64,000 nucleotides of DNA from Diphasiastrum complanatum (GCA_029204225.1 CM055106.1:1310677-1374676); one strand, 5' to 3'; positions 48,590 through 61,330 are shown, counted from the stretch's first letter. Numbers and translations are program-made. The notes: generated by a model from the sequence alone, not told the origin.

Positions 48590-50230
48590 TCGATTCCTGG
48601 TATTTGGACTCAGGTGCATCGCAACACATGAATCACCATCGACACTAGTTCCATGACTACAAGTCATACACCCATCCTATAGTTGTGCAACTTGGAGACA
48701 ACTCGACCCATACTATCAAGGGTGTAGGAACAATCAAAGTCAAATTCCAGAAAGGTGATGTAATATTATTGTCCAATGTTCTTCACATTTCAAATCTGAC
48801 CAAAAACATGCTCTCAGTTAGGAAAATCACAGATTTATGTCAGAGGGTCGAATTCGATAGACAAGATTGCACTATTTTTGACGAATCTAGGAAAGCTTTT
48901 GCTTTCAGTAGAAGGTGTGGCAATATGTACAAAATCAGTCACTCTTATTCTACAAGTAGTCAAGCTCTTTTTACTTCAACTTCTGAATCAATTAAGATGC
49001 TTTGGCATTTCAGGTTAGGCCATTTAAATTTCAGTTGTATTTAGTAAATGTTGAAATATAACTTAGTACAAGATTTACCTTTCACTAGCAAATCCGATAT
49101 TCCATGTAAAAGTTGTATCTCCAACAAGCATGATAGAAGTTCAGATTCAAAATGTACTTCTAGAAATTTGCTAGATCTTGTACACATAGACATTTGTGGT
49201 CCTATGTAGACTATTTCCACAGGGGGAGCTATCTATTTGTTGACTATTATTGATGACTTATCTCATAGGACTGCAACATATTTCTTAAAGAACAAATTCA
49301 ATACTGTCAAGTTCTTCATGCAGTTCAAAGCATTGTCAGAAAAATCGACCCAGAGAAGAATCAAAACTCTACGCTCTGATGGAGGGGGAGTATTTATCTC
49401 CACCGAATACAATTTTGCAAGGCAAATCGAATACAACAACAATTCGCAACTAGCTACTCGCCTCAGTCCAATGGTATAGCTAAGGGGAAGACTTAGTCAC
49501 TCATTGAAAGTGCAAAGAGCATGCTGGCCCATGCCTCTCTTCCAAATAAATTTTGGGTAAAAGCTGTTACTACAATATCCAATCTACAAAACTGATCCAT
49601 TACAAAGGCCCTGAATGGCAAGACACCTTATCACAAGATCAAAGTCGTCACTCAAGCATATTCGAGTGTTTGGATGCATAGCCTACTCTCAGATCCATGT
49701 TGATTAAGTAGGAAGCTGGACAACACTAGCAAAAGGTCGATCTTCATCAGCTACTCCTCAGACCATCAGACATATAAGCTCTTTAATCTGGACTCTCAAA
49801 AGACCTTCATGAGCAGAGATGTCATCTTTGTGGAAGATCAGTTTATCGCCCACAAGGGGAAAGCTACTTCGAATTCAGATCCTAGAGCCGACACTGACAG
49901 CTCCAAACTCAAGACTGATCAGAAGGTCGACATAGACTCCAACAATGAGGTAGTCCCTCAACAAAAAGAATTGCATCAGAGAATGGAAGTTCAAACCAGA
50001 AAATCGAACCGATCAAGACAATCTCCATCCCGACTTATGGATGATCTGGTCTGCTACTTTGTACAAGAATCAAACATTGTTTTAGAGGCAATGTCAACAT
50101 CTGATGCTGATCAAGAGAAGACCAATGCATTACTAAGCGAGAATAATTTTATTCCAAACTCGAATATTTAATTCCAGTCTGTATCGAATTCCTTCATAAT
50201 CATCACTTTTTATGTAGATGATATGTTACT
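48590..50230 (+). pseudogene. Copia protease, integrase and RT stub
   Basis: Protease active site WYLDSGASQHMNHH near 48600, then the pre-integrase segment LWHFRLGHLNF near 49000 and a zinc region (CKSCISNKH). The integrase core follows (DLVHIDICGP, IDDLSHRTATYF, IKTLRSDGGGVF) with a frameshift near 49440, then the integrase tail (SRDVIFVEDQF) at 49809. After a Ser/Asp-rich spacer the only polymerase trace is FYVDDMLLFSNN near 50205. The RT entry motifs and fingers, and everything after YVDD including RNase H, are gone. Confidence 0.88.
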
Positions 50231-50350
50231 ATTTAGTAACAATCTGAATTTATTGAAGGATTCAAAATGCATGTTAACTCTATCAAAAGAGCACCATCTC
50301 AGATTTAGCAAAATGATAAATCTGAAGATCCAAGTTTTTCATGATCCACA

Positions 50351-50361
50351 TTAAGGAGGAG
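50351..50361 (+). other. Polypurine tract of the copia element
   Basis: 'ttaaggaggag' immediately before the 3' LTR; primer for plus-strand synthesis. Confidence 0.8.
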
Positions 50362-51332
50362 TATTAGATTTTTTCATACTCAGCCTTAAAATCATCCAAG
50401 TAATGAGCATCCTGAAAAACAGACAAATTGTACCTTCACACTTTCCACACTTCGGGTTTGTCAAAATCTGACTCCAACGACTTTGAAGTCTTCAAAGTCA
50501 TCGAAGTCTGAAGTCCGACTTCGACTTCTTTATGTATATTCATCAAACTCAAACTGACTCCATCAACATCGAGTTCATCCACTTCAACGTTAACTCCATT
50601 CGACTTCTTCATCAGCTCACTCAACTAACTCCATCGACATAGACTTCATTGAAGTGACCAATATCGAAGTACTCAACATAAAAGTACCCGACATCGACTT
50701 ACTCGACATCTCACTCCATTCCATCTCTTACTTGACATCGACGTTTCGAACTCGACATGGACTCCATCAACTCCATCAAACACTAACTCCATCGACAACT
50801 CGACTTCGTCGACTTGCTCGACATCATCGACAATCCATCAAACTCTCATCAATAAAATCGATCCATGTACTGTCCACGTACAGTCCACCACGTATGTAAA
50901 TAAAATATCTCCAATGGCGGTTACCTACTATCAAGCGGTGCTAATTAACTTAGTAGCTCAAAAAATACCAAAAAAATCTTTTTGATAAGGGCTACACCTG
51001 TTAGCAGCTAGCATATATATTTGATTAAACTGGACAAAATAAAAAAACTGATCAATCATCTATCAACAATCAACAAGCTGAAGTTATTCCTTCAAGCCAT
51101 TGTACTCAATTTTTTCAATCAATCAAGAGTATAGTCTCACTACTGGTCTATTCTATTGAGCATCGCTATTGTTCATTCATCTTGATCATTTTTTCTGGTA
51201 ACTGTTGTATTTCCGATACTACACTACCCTCGCTCAAGCTTCCGCTGACAGTCATCACGATCTGATATCAGAGTTCTGTTTCTATCAATTCTCTACCAAA
51301 TTTGATATCAGTCATCCCACGATTTTCCAATA
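50362..51332 (+). repeat. Copia 3' LTR
   Basis: 971 bp, starts TATTAGAT (the normal TG mutated) and ends CAATA. Clearly homologous to the 5' LTR but several percent different, with an additional block near 51053-51133. Confidence 0.9.
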
Positions 51333-51337
51333 TGGTA

Positions 51338-51640
51338 GGCCCTATTCTTGCATGTCTTAGGATAAAGCAAGACAAAAAAAAAGAGAAAGATAAGGCCTAT
51401 GTTTGCAAGAAGCAACAAAAGAAGATGAAACCAAGGGAAAATTAAGGAGTGACCACAACCAAACTAAAACATGAATAGTGTTATTTTATTCTCTTACACA
51501 TTATATGTCTTGTTCAAATCTTTATGGTATCCTATATCAATAAGGAGATTTATCACTTTTTTTTAACCTCTATTTAATAGCAAATATTTGAGCTATAACT
51601 TATCTAATAAATTTCAAATCTATTTAGATTTATGATCTTC
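51338..51640 (+). repeat. Dispersed repeat, copy 2, right part
   Basis: Matches 12055-12350 and continues the repeat interrupted at 46653. Confidence 0.75.
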
Positions 51641-54600
51641 TTAGGCCTATGCCAAAATTCAATGTATGCATACTAAAAATCTTTTTTGAAGCTTTAAAAT
51701 AAAAAAACTAGAGATTCAGTTTATCCAACATTTTGAATCTCTTAATAAACCCCTAGAAGACCTTAATGATTTCCATACTATTTTGATTGTTGATGGTAGG
51801 TGTAGAAGATTGAATGGAAGCTTATTAGACATTATACCTGGTACATTTATTGTCAAGGTATAGCAATAGGATATGCTACAATACATATTATAAGATATGC
51901 TAGAGTAGATATTATTAGATTCATTCTTGAAATCATTTATAATGTGGAACCATTTTATGTAAAGTCTAGAGTTTTATTCTATAAGGAGAAGCATGTCCAA
52001 GACCCTACATCAAGACACACACAAAGGAATGACTGTGGAGCCAAACCACCCAACCATGCTAATGCTACTGATCAATCTCCAAGGGCATCTCCCCCATGCC
52101 AGGGAATAGGATGCAAGTGTAGAGAGAGTAACTTGGCAATGAAATCTCACAACAATAATGGGAGTAGGGTGAGTTTATCTAAGAGGAAATAGCCCTTGCT
52201 TTACCTATGAATGTGCCCATGCAAGCATATAGGATTCCCATACATGCAAGTCATTAATATTGATACTCTACACCACACCCTAACCCATGCAATAGCTCCA
52301 AACATCACAATATGTTTGATTGGGTCCTTAGGGATATGTCGAATCCTATGTACAGGTTGTGGACGTAATATTATTCCCCCCTTGAACTAGTTCTGTCCTC
52401 ATAACATGAAAGAAAATCAGGAACCATTTATTTACCTCTCAACATTTACCTAGAAAATCATTATCCGTAATCTGACTTCAAATGTCAAACAAGTAATGAG
52501 AGATAGAATGATCTTTTATCTCTATTTTGGAGTGCAAACTCAAGTTTGAAAAATACAATAAGCGATAAAATCTCTCATCTGGGTTTCATTGTCTATAAGT
52601 TAGTAATATCAGCTTCATGTAGAACACTATACATGACAACATTGGATGAAGAAATACCTAACTTATAAAATCAAAGTTAAAGAAACTGACAATTATAGTA
52701 TGGAATTATCCACACCCTCTTGTAGACAATTCATAAATGCTTCTTGTACAAATACTCTTAGAATATCCAAAAGTCTAAGGCATAATAGTTCTTCCTACTA
52801 GAATCTCTAGGAGATCCATCAAGATAAAAATAATTTTAACTCAACTCTGAGTACCCCAGATACTCTCTTGAGTTAAATGTCCCTATTTCTAGCATCTCAT
52901 GAAAGAAAATAGCAACCAACTTATCTTAATAGATGTCTGTCCCCTATAACAACTAGAGATCTAGTCTAGAAACTGTACCCAAACATCTACAGACTATAAT
53001 TTGTAGCTAAATACCATCCACTAGATTAATTGAATTCTCCACAAGTAAAACAACTTACTTTATGAGAATGCTTGTGAGAATCAAACGTTCTCAATTCACT
53101 AGAGTAAAGAAGTTTAGATTTTGAAACATACTAATCTAAATTCTTGACTCATTCAATAGATCGAGAATTACTCACCACACTTAAGAATCATATTGTCTTG
53201 CAATCCTTAGTTAATAATTAAGTATCTATTTATGATTCATCAATCACAAATATTTAGATACTTATGATTCGTCAATCATAATTCACCAGATACCAAAACC
53301 ACACTTGATCATCAAAGGATAATGGAGTATATGTCCAAACATATTTTAAGAAATATAAGAATTATTCTAAAATATTTCCCACTAGGAACATGCTAAGAAT
53401 ATTCTCCAAACTGGATTCTTAACAGAAATGCGAGATATTCAAGTTCTATATGCCACAGATAATTAAAGACAGAAAGCATACCAAATAATACTGATAACCA
53501 TCTTCAACTACGAAAAATTTTAGATTACTATCTAGAACTGAATCTAGACACCCAAAGTTCTATTGAAAATAAACTCAGTTGTTATTCTTGGAATTATTAA
53601 GATCTGATATCGAATTGAGCTCTCTGGGATACAATCCCTAATGAATTGAGTCTACTCCTCGACCAAGGAATACTCTATACCAAGAAAACTATATAATTTT
53701 TAAAGATAAATATCAAAGACTCACAAATCATGCATCTTACAAGCAATATAACCCAAAACAAATAGTTTTTGGTGAATTCTCTTTACACTGATCGTTTTAC
53801 CAATTAACTTCATATAAGAGCAACCAAGCTACTCAAGCTAATTACCCATTATCTACAAATCTCAAATATCATGAGAATAATCTCACTATGCCCCAGTACA
53901 TAAACACATTATTATTTGATAGATTCCTTCAAAATCTACATATGTTGCTCAGGTAACTTATTGAGGATCTTGTAACTCAGCTACCGAACAATTCCATTTC
54001 TCATGAGTAAATAACATATCTGGGAAATCTCTTAGATGAAGAACAAATCCACTCCCACAAGTTTCCAATCCAACTTACATCTTACAACATAATTACTTCC
54101 AGACGGTCAACCCCTCCCTGATCCTAGTATTCCAACTAAGATTTTGTAAATCCAATACAGACATTCTCTAATGAAATTCACTTCTATCTCGAATGAAACT
54201 GGGAATAACAACTTTTGACCTTTCTTTGTAACACTTAAAATTAATGATTTCAAGTTCCAAACCACCTCCACTTCCAGATTGTTCCACACAATCCCTAGAG
54301 AATTTCTCTTATTCAAAAAGTTCAAATTACGTATCTTACTCTAAATTTGTCCGAAAATACTTTCATGAAAATCACATTTCTGTACCTCAATTAGTCCTTA
54401 TTCGAAAACTGTGCAACTGATAGAATTTTTTATAAGACTTTTACCCATCACTTCACCCCTCCTTTCAAATAAATTACCAAATTTATTTTAAAAGTTAGTT
54501 TGAGAGATGGTACATGAAAATATTTAAACCCACAAAAAGTCGGGTTTAAAGCTTTCCACAAATAATTCACTCTATTATAGCCAGAACTTTTTCTTTAAAT

Positions 54601-54930
54601 ATTTTCAACCAAAGTGACAGTAACCACCATCTATCTAAAAATCCATCTATTCATAAAAGGGTTTTGACATTCTACAAGTAAATCACCTGCAAGTTTTGCA
54701 AGTTTTTTCCCAACATAGCAATAAAATATTTAATGCATATGGCATGCCACTAGAATGAAACATCCACACTTTCTTGATAGGTCCCAAGGTGGACCTAGGT
54801 GGGGGGGATTAGGGGTAGGTGTTAGAGCCGTAGATTCAAGGTCTAAGGATTAGGACTACTTTCCATTTTGAAAAAAAACAACCTTGGACTCCTAATTGGC
54901 TCCATTTGTTTCATTTTTGGGGGACAGGTC
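51641..54930. other. Undefined AT-rich sequence
   Basis: No gene recognised. A minus-strand 'aaggggggaa' at about 52376 with flanks like those at 3090-3130 suggests a very old gypsy polypurine tract. Nothing else supports an element here. Confidence 0.4.
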
Positions 54931-55648
54931 TGTTGGAAGTATTTCTAGTTCGTGCGGTGGCTAGATCTACTTACGGGTGTAATATAGGGATGTAGAGATT
55001 CGTCCACTTTTTAAGTTTCTACAACAAGCTTCAACGGAAATACGAAAATAATCAACAAGGATGAGAGCACTAAGGCTTACCCAACTAGTGCTCAAAACGG
55101 AAATAAAGCTAATTAGAAACAACAATAAAAATCTTTGCTAAGGCAAACCCAACTAGCAAGGTTGCTAAACTAAGACCTAAATTAACACCTAGAGGGTTTG
55201 AAAGATAAGTTGCGGCTAACTAAATAAACCAATAAAAACATGCCACAATAAGCCAATGAAAGGAGGCAAGAGGAGGCCCGACCACCTTCCCTCAAGCTAT
55301 GCACCTTCCAATGGGAACACAAAGAAATAAAATGATAATCTCAATAGAGAGCAATTTAGCATAATCTCAAAGTGTTGTTTACAATGCAAATACCTCTCCT
55401 TTTATGGCAAGGAGTGTCTTCCATAAGTGTCTACTAACTTATGGGACTAATCTGTTTCTAGCCTTTCTAGAACTTCTAACTTATGATTTAGAACTTCAAA
55501 TTTCTTAACTTAGGAAAACTTAAGATAAAATATTTCTAATCTTAAGTTTCCTAAGTCTAAGTTCTAAATCTAAGTTACAAAACACATGCCACGGAGTTTT
55601 ATTTCTTTTTTTCTTTTTTTTTTCTCTGTGTTAGCACAGTTGCTAACA
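54931..55648 (-). repeat. 3' LTR of the Tat/Athila-like element
   Basis: 718 bp, bounded by TGTTGGAAGT and GCTAACA as read on the plus strand. About 570 bp of a second copy are visible at 63431-64000 with a few percent difference. The minus-strand purine run next to 55649 is the polypurine tract. Confidence 0.9.
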
Positions 55649-55660
55649 TTATCCCCCTCC

Positions 55661-56450
55661 TTATTGGATTGGTGGTCCCACACCAATCGACGCCTTTTCG
55701 TCCTGGATCTTTTGTGCTTCTTGGAGGCGAGACTGTTGTTGTCGGGAGTGGTAGATTGTCGTGCCGATGCCCTCCATCATTTGCCACCATAATTTGTTCA
55801 GGAAGGGCATGGGTTTGTAATAATGGAGCATATCCTGGAGAGAGTTATGGGTTTTCCATAGCTCCACCATATCGACGTGCAGGGCGGAAGTGAGTGCAAC
55901 GTGATAATAGAGCCTTGCAACGTTGATATGGTCGTCTTGTGTGCGCAAGGGTTTATTGATATCAAGGGCAATTGGGGGTAACCCTCGATCCCAAAAACCT
56001 CTGAGTTCTGCCAGAAATGCCACCAGGCCGCAATTATCCACAAAATATCTGACATTGCGATCAGGATTGCCATGGTGCTTCTGGTAGAATACTCGGCAGT
56101 TGGTGACCATGTCTTCGGCTAAGTTGCCGATATCACGCCTGTGAGCTTAGGCCAAAAGATTATGTTTTTGACCTTGGTGGCAGGAAACGGTTCTCGTCTC
56201 GCTACTGGATAGTAATAAGGATTGGTGCGCATGTAGGAGGGAGCTTCGAGATACCGTGCCATTGAGGTCTTACTTTGCAGGAAGAACTAATGACGCCAAA
56301 AAGGTTGTGGATCCAGGAGTTTGACTGCTGCTTTATGTGTCTGACACTGGTCCAAATCTGGCAGTATGTAGCCACCTCGATCTTTCGTTGTTGGATACTT
56401 CTTTGCAAACTCTTGAGAGGCACGCAACTCCTTGCTTGGTTATGTGTCAT
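55661..56450 (-). CDS. Extra reading frame between integrase and 3' LTR, unknown function
   Basis: Minus strand. A 149-codon open frame (56110-55661; MVTNCRVFYQKHHGNPD, RYFVDNCGLVAFLAELRGFW, HVDMVELWKTHNSLQDMLHY) runs almost to the polypurine tract. A coding-like stretch extends upstream in other frames (LEAPSYMRTNPYYYPVARR near 56250, MTHNQARSCVPLKSLQR at 56450), so the original protein was probably 250 residues or more and has been frameshifted. Rich in aromatic residues and Cys/His, with no predicted signal or membrane segment seen. Tat/Athila elements often carry an added gene here, such as the env-like frame of Athila, but I recognise no domain. It could also be captured host sequence. 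Confidence 0.5.
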
Positions 56451-56545
56451 GAATAAAACTACATTTTTCTATTTTTAGATATTTTTTTTTATCTGAGACA
56501 GAATTCGCGGAGGCCAAAAATGGATCGTGCTTTGTAAAAAAGAGG

Positions 56546-57860
56546 TTAGGCGAATTCTATCTGAGATGTTGTGAAACAAATTCTTCTGAAACAAATGACT
56601 TTTATGGTTTTCTCAGAGAAGACTGTTGATATACCTGATCTGATAGTGTCTTGATGGGTGGAACAAGAAAGCATAGCAAAAATGTTGTCGAAATGGCATG
56701 CAGGCAATAAAAAGGAAGAAAAACAGTAGGAAAGAAAACAACTAATACATATCAAGACAAAAACAGGGTTCATTGTACTTTCTCGGTCGACTCCCATTGC
56801 CCACAGTGTCGAGGATATCGCCTTGAAGGATTTGGAGTTGGACATATCCAGAGGCAAAGGTTTTTCTTTAATGATGTAAGGTCCTTGGCCAGAAAATTTT
56901 AGTTTGCCTTTGAAGGCTTTGGCCTGGTATAGCAGGATCTTATCTCCAATCTAGAAATTTCTAAGTTTCAATGATCGATCATGCCATGCTTTTTGTCATC
57001 GTTTGTGGACTTGTTGAGCATGGATGCTGATCCTTCGTGTTTCACAAAGTTGCTCCAAATGGAATAACCTATTTGCTAGATTCTGAAGAGTATTGAGCTC
57101 AAGTTTATAAGCTACTCGAAGGGAGGGGATATGGAATTCTACAAGCATAACGGCTTCTTGTCCATATGTGAGCTGGAAAGGGGTTAAGCCTGTAGCTCGC
57201 TTCGGGGTGGTGCGATAAGCCTAGAGAGCAGCATGGAGTTTGAGCTCCCAATCAGATCGGCTGGATTCAACGATTTTAGTGAGAATTCCACATAGGATTT
57301 TATTGGTGGATTCTGCCTGGCCATTGTAGCGTGGATAGTATGGAGAACTTTTGCGATGTACCACAAAAAAACTGGAAAGAAGATCTGTTATGACAGAGTT
57401 AAGAAAATGTGTACCCCTATCACTGATAAGCTCTAGAGGACATCCGAACCGAACTATAACCTGTTCATAGAGAAATTTGACGGTAGAATGAGCGTCAACA
57501 TTGCGAACAGCTCTTGCTTCAACCCATTTGGTGCAATAGTCCAAAGCTACTATAATGTAATGAGATTGTGTTGTCGAGCAGCATGACTAATAGGTCCAAC
57601 ATAATCAATTTCCCATTTCTGGAAAGCTTGATCAGTGGTTACGGGATGTAGAGGCATGTAGTCTATTTTTTTAAAGCGTTTGGTGCGTTGGTAGACATCA
57701 CAAGCCTTAGTGTAATTGTGCGTATCCTTGAAGAGTGTTGGCCACCAAAAACAGGCTAAGAGGATTTTCTTAGCACTTGTTTCAGAAGAGAAATGGCCGG
57801 CGCCAATACCTTCATGAGTGAGAGAAATTACAAGGGTATTTCTCCTTCAGTAGCGGACAG
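56546..57860 (-). pseudogene. Tat/Athila-like integrase
   Basis: From 57860 down: zinc region (SLTHEGIGAGHFSSETSAKK, CFWWP, CDVYQRTKRFKK), core start FQKWEIDYVGPI, then after a frameshift DYCTKWVEARAVRN, LISDRGTHFLNSV, YYPRYNGQAESTNKILCGI, and the tail ([32 protein letters not shown]). The D,D,E residues are present as DY, SDRG and QAEST. Stops near 57220, 57000 and 56955. There is no chromodomain. Confidence 0.9.
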
Positions 57861-57869
57861 TCCGCAGAA

Positions 57870-57922
57870 CCCGAGAGGAGAAAGATGGCAGAAGAGGGAG
57901 AGAGAGGGAGAGTGGGATAGGC

Positions 57923-58011
<89 letters not shown>

Positions 58012-58370
58012 GTTTGTGTGTGTGTGTGTGTGTGTGTGTGATGAGGTGTGTGTGAAAATTGTGTGTGTGTGTGTGTGTGTGAAAAGACATTGTTGATTTG
58101 TGTGCATACAATTGTGTGTGTGGTGATCTGTGTGTGAGAGAGAGAGAGGAAGAGACAGAGAGTGTCGGGGACGGAGAGAGAGGAATTGTGTGTGTGCACA
58201 GTGTGTGTGTGTGAGTTTAGGATTTAGGTTTAAGGGTGCTTGGGTTTGGGGTTTAGGGTTTAGGGTGGGAGAGAGAGTTCGGATTTCCGTGCTTTTGTGT
58301 GTGTGTGTGTGCGTGTGAGAGAGAGAAAAATAGAATGTTATAAAATTAAAAAAGAATACGAATAGAATAT
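57870..58370. repeat. Microsatellite and telomere-like block inserted in pol
   Basis: (GA)n 57925-58006, (TG)n from 58011, further (TG)n at about 58060-58080, short GA and TG tracts, then degenerate TTTAGGG units at 58214-58268 and more TG/GA to 58325. It separates the RNase H end (QLYKQGLDN) from the integrase zinc region, which adjoin in intact elements. Confidence 0.93.
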
Positions 58371-58374
58371 ACCT

Positions 58375-59760
58375 TCAATTATCTAACCCTTGCTTGTAGA
58401 GTTGTCCTACGATTAACATATAAGGTTTAGTTTTGAGGACCAACGCACGTTGTTCAGGTTTAGAGAAGGAAGGATCCATCTGCCCTGAAGTTAAATATTC
58501 GGTAATTTCCTTAGCCCATACAGGTGTAGAGTCAACTTGGAAAAGGATTGCATCTGGTAAATCATCGTTGACGCCTTGATCAGGGGTAGGAAGCTTAGGG
58601 ATTCGGGATAGATGGTCTGCTAAAAAATGCTGAACTCCCTTATGAACCACGATCCTAAACTCAAATTCTCGCAATAATAGGATCCATCTAGTAATACGAC
58701 TTGTGGTGCACGTCTTGTTGATGAGATACAACAATGCTTGATGATTAGTGAAGAACGCAAAGACTTTTCCTAGAAGATAATGGCAAAACTTCTGAATCGC
58801 ATATACCATTGCCAAAGCTTCGCGTTCGGTAGTGGTATAATTGACTTCATTGAATTTTCCCGGTTGGGTGAGCACTACTCCAATGGCATACTTGGATGCA
58901 TCGGTATGCACATGGAATTCTTTAGAATAATCAGGAGCCCGGAGGATGGGTGCATTGGTAAGGGATTCTTTGAGTTGATTAAAGGTGACGCGTTGTTCAT
59001 CCGTCCATTTGGGAACTACAACTACTTTGTAGATTAAGCATGCTTTGTTAGAAAAATAAAAAATAAAGCACCGATAGTAGTTGGTGTGGCCAAGGAAGGA
59101 GTAAACTTCACGTATTGTACACGGTTCCGGTAGATTTTGAATGATAAGGATCTTTTTAGGGTCAGTGGCAATGCCATTTTGTGAGATAATATGTCCTAAC
59201 ACAATACCATGGGTTACTCAAATCTGGCATTTTTCAAGATTGAGAGAGATGCCAAAGCGTTGACATTGGATAAAAAAAAATTCGAGCACAAACAGATGGT
59301 GTATTTCTTCGGAATGTGCTCCTAAATCGTCCAAGTAAACTTCTAAGGTATCGCCCATCTGATGAGAAAAGGCCACTTGCATAACACGTTGGAAGGTGCT
59401 AGGAGCATTGCAGAGACCAAAGGGCATGACTTTCCAGCAGAATGTTCCCCATTCTGTGGAAAATGCAGTTTTGTGTTGATCTTCTTCAGCGATTTGGATC
59501 ATATTGTATCCGCTAAAGCCATCTAAGAAGGAGTAAGCCTCATCTCTTGCTAGATTTTCTAAGATGGATTCTCCGAAAGGTAATGGAAAATGATCATGTT
59601 CAATGACGGCGTTAAGTTTCTTAAAATCGACACAGATGCGGAGTTTTCCATTTTTCTTGGGGACGATGACAATTGGGGAGACCCACTCAGTATGCTCAAT
59701 TTCATAGATAAATCCCGCATCTACGAGGCATTGTAATTGTTCTTTGCACAGCTACTTGGA
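58375..59760 (-). pseudogene. Tat/Athila-like reverse transcriptase and RNase H
   Basis: From 59740 down: SPIVIVPKKNGKLRICVDFK, the HDHFPLPF region, DGFSGYNMIQIAEEDQHKTA, FCWKVMPFGLCNAPSTFQRV, catalytic VYLDDLGAHS, then after a frameshift near 59215 GHIISQNGIATDPKK. The connection and RNase H follow (FHVHTDASKYAIGVVLTQPG, TTTEREALAMVYAIQKFCHY, FFTNHQALLYLINK, ADHLSRIPK). The YLDD and RNase H Asp/Glu residues are visible. One 275-codon frame (59202-58375) survives intact. Confidence 0.93.
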
Positions 59761-61230
59761 GTGAGACGTCTTTCATGTCTTTATAGGTCCAGACAAAGAT
59801 ATGTCGATAGTTTCGCAGGAGCTTTTCAAGCCGTCTGCATTGTTCGCGATTGAGAGGAGCTCCGACATGGACAAGATATTCGTTGGTTTCATTTGGCTCA
59901 CTCAGGGAAAGGGTTATGGTTTGTGCAGGGCCTTCATAGGGTGAATTACCAGTTGGCTCACGTTGAGCTTGGGTTAATTGGATTGTGACATCCTCGATCG
60001 TATAGTCCTTAAAGTATGCAAGAATATCATGGGCTGGAGATTCGAGGGGAGCCTTGTCTTTCTTTTGCCAGGATGGGGCTTGGAATTTATTGGGGATTGG
60101 TGTAGGACTAGAGACAATCTCAGGAATTTCCCCGAACAATGGTGAGGTCACCCGACGATTGAATTTGAAGTGGTTTTTTCATTTTCTCTTTCATAGTATG
60201 ACCACCCACGTGGTGGAGGTTTTGGTGGTGGAGATGTGTGTGGATGAGGGACATGTGGTATGTCATGGAAGATCTCGTCATCAATTTGAAAGATAGTCTC
60301 CTCCTCACAGAGATCCCATGGATAGTGTGGGCATTTGGGATGGTAGAATTTTGTCTCAGGTTTTTCAATTGCAACCTTGGCAACTGGTTCCACCTTGGAA
60401 GCATATTGCGGATAGGTCCTAGGTGGGAGTGCTTCCATATAGTTGAGGATCTGAAGATAAAAAATGTCCATATCTTCTGGGCAATTCTGAATTCGTAAGA
60501 CATTCTCGTCATCAATGAATAAATCGTCTGATTCATTAGTAGGTAGCCATGCAACATTTAGCAGTTCATCATGGTGTGCAAGAATATCAATAAAATTGAC
60601 ATTGATGATAGATGTATCCAGATTAGGTAATTGGTCGTGATCGATCGGGAGTGGAGAGGTACAATTATCCTGATGCTGAGAACAGTAATCGGCATTCACA
60701 CAATCAATGGTAGCTAGACTGTGACTCCAGTTTACGATATCAGTAGATTTAACATAATGACCTTTTTCGTGGCTGGACTGGTATGGCTCAAATACTGAGT
60801 TGGTGGTTGAGGATCCCTCGTCATGGATGTGTGCAAGTTTGAGTTTACCCGTTGAGTCAATGGTGACAGAACTATCACGATTACCAAAAGTGACTCGGCC
60901 TTTGCTCCAGTCATGAACGACTCGTACATTGGTGAGCCACGGATGACCAAGTAGTAATTCATAAGAATAGGCATATTAGGAATATCAAGTACTACGAGAT
61001 CAACAAAAAACTTGAGACCTCCTAGTTTGATCAACACGTGCGTAAGGAAACTGGTAGGTCGGATCACACTTTTGATCAGCCATCCAAAGTTGACAAGTAG
61101 ATTTGGCTAGCTTGTCACTCAGATTTCATGAGGGATGTGGAAATGATATTAACCTTGGAACCTCCATCGAGTACTGCTAAAACTTCACGAGATTGATGAT
61201 GAGTAGCTGGGATTTTGATGTTGCCTCGTT
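59702..61230 (-). pseudogene. Tat/Athila-like protease and spacer region
   Basis: A protease-like site VLAVLDGGSKVNIIS near 61140-61190 (Asp-Gly-Gly-Ser in place of the common Asp-Ser/Thr-Gly). Fragments of the remaining protease follow at 60732-61067, then a poorly conserved spacer (60148-60699, His/Pro-rich) and the segment leading to RT (59702-60151; FKDYTIEDVTIQLTQAQRE, QCRRLEKLLRNYRHIFVWTY). Several frame changes. Confidence 0.75.
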
Positions 61231-61330
61231 CGCTGAGTGGATTGGTTAGATGTAAGGGCATTTTAGGCAACTCGTCAATAGTGGTGGTGGTATTGGATTG
61301 GATCTATTGTTTCCACTGGCCAGCATGCTT

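Larger units (their letters stand above)
46654..51332 (+). mobile_element. Ty1/copia element with both LTRs, pol partly deleted
   Basis: LTR 46654-47540, primer site 47541, gag, protease, integrase, a stub of reverse transcriptase, polypurine tract 50351-50361, LTR 50362-51332, flanked by direct TGGTA repeats (46649-46653 and 51333-51337). The order protease-integrase-RT is the copia order. Most of reverse transcriptase and all of RNase H are missing, and gag carries stops, so it cannot move by itself. It is inserted in a dispersed repeat. Confidence 0.92.
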
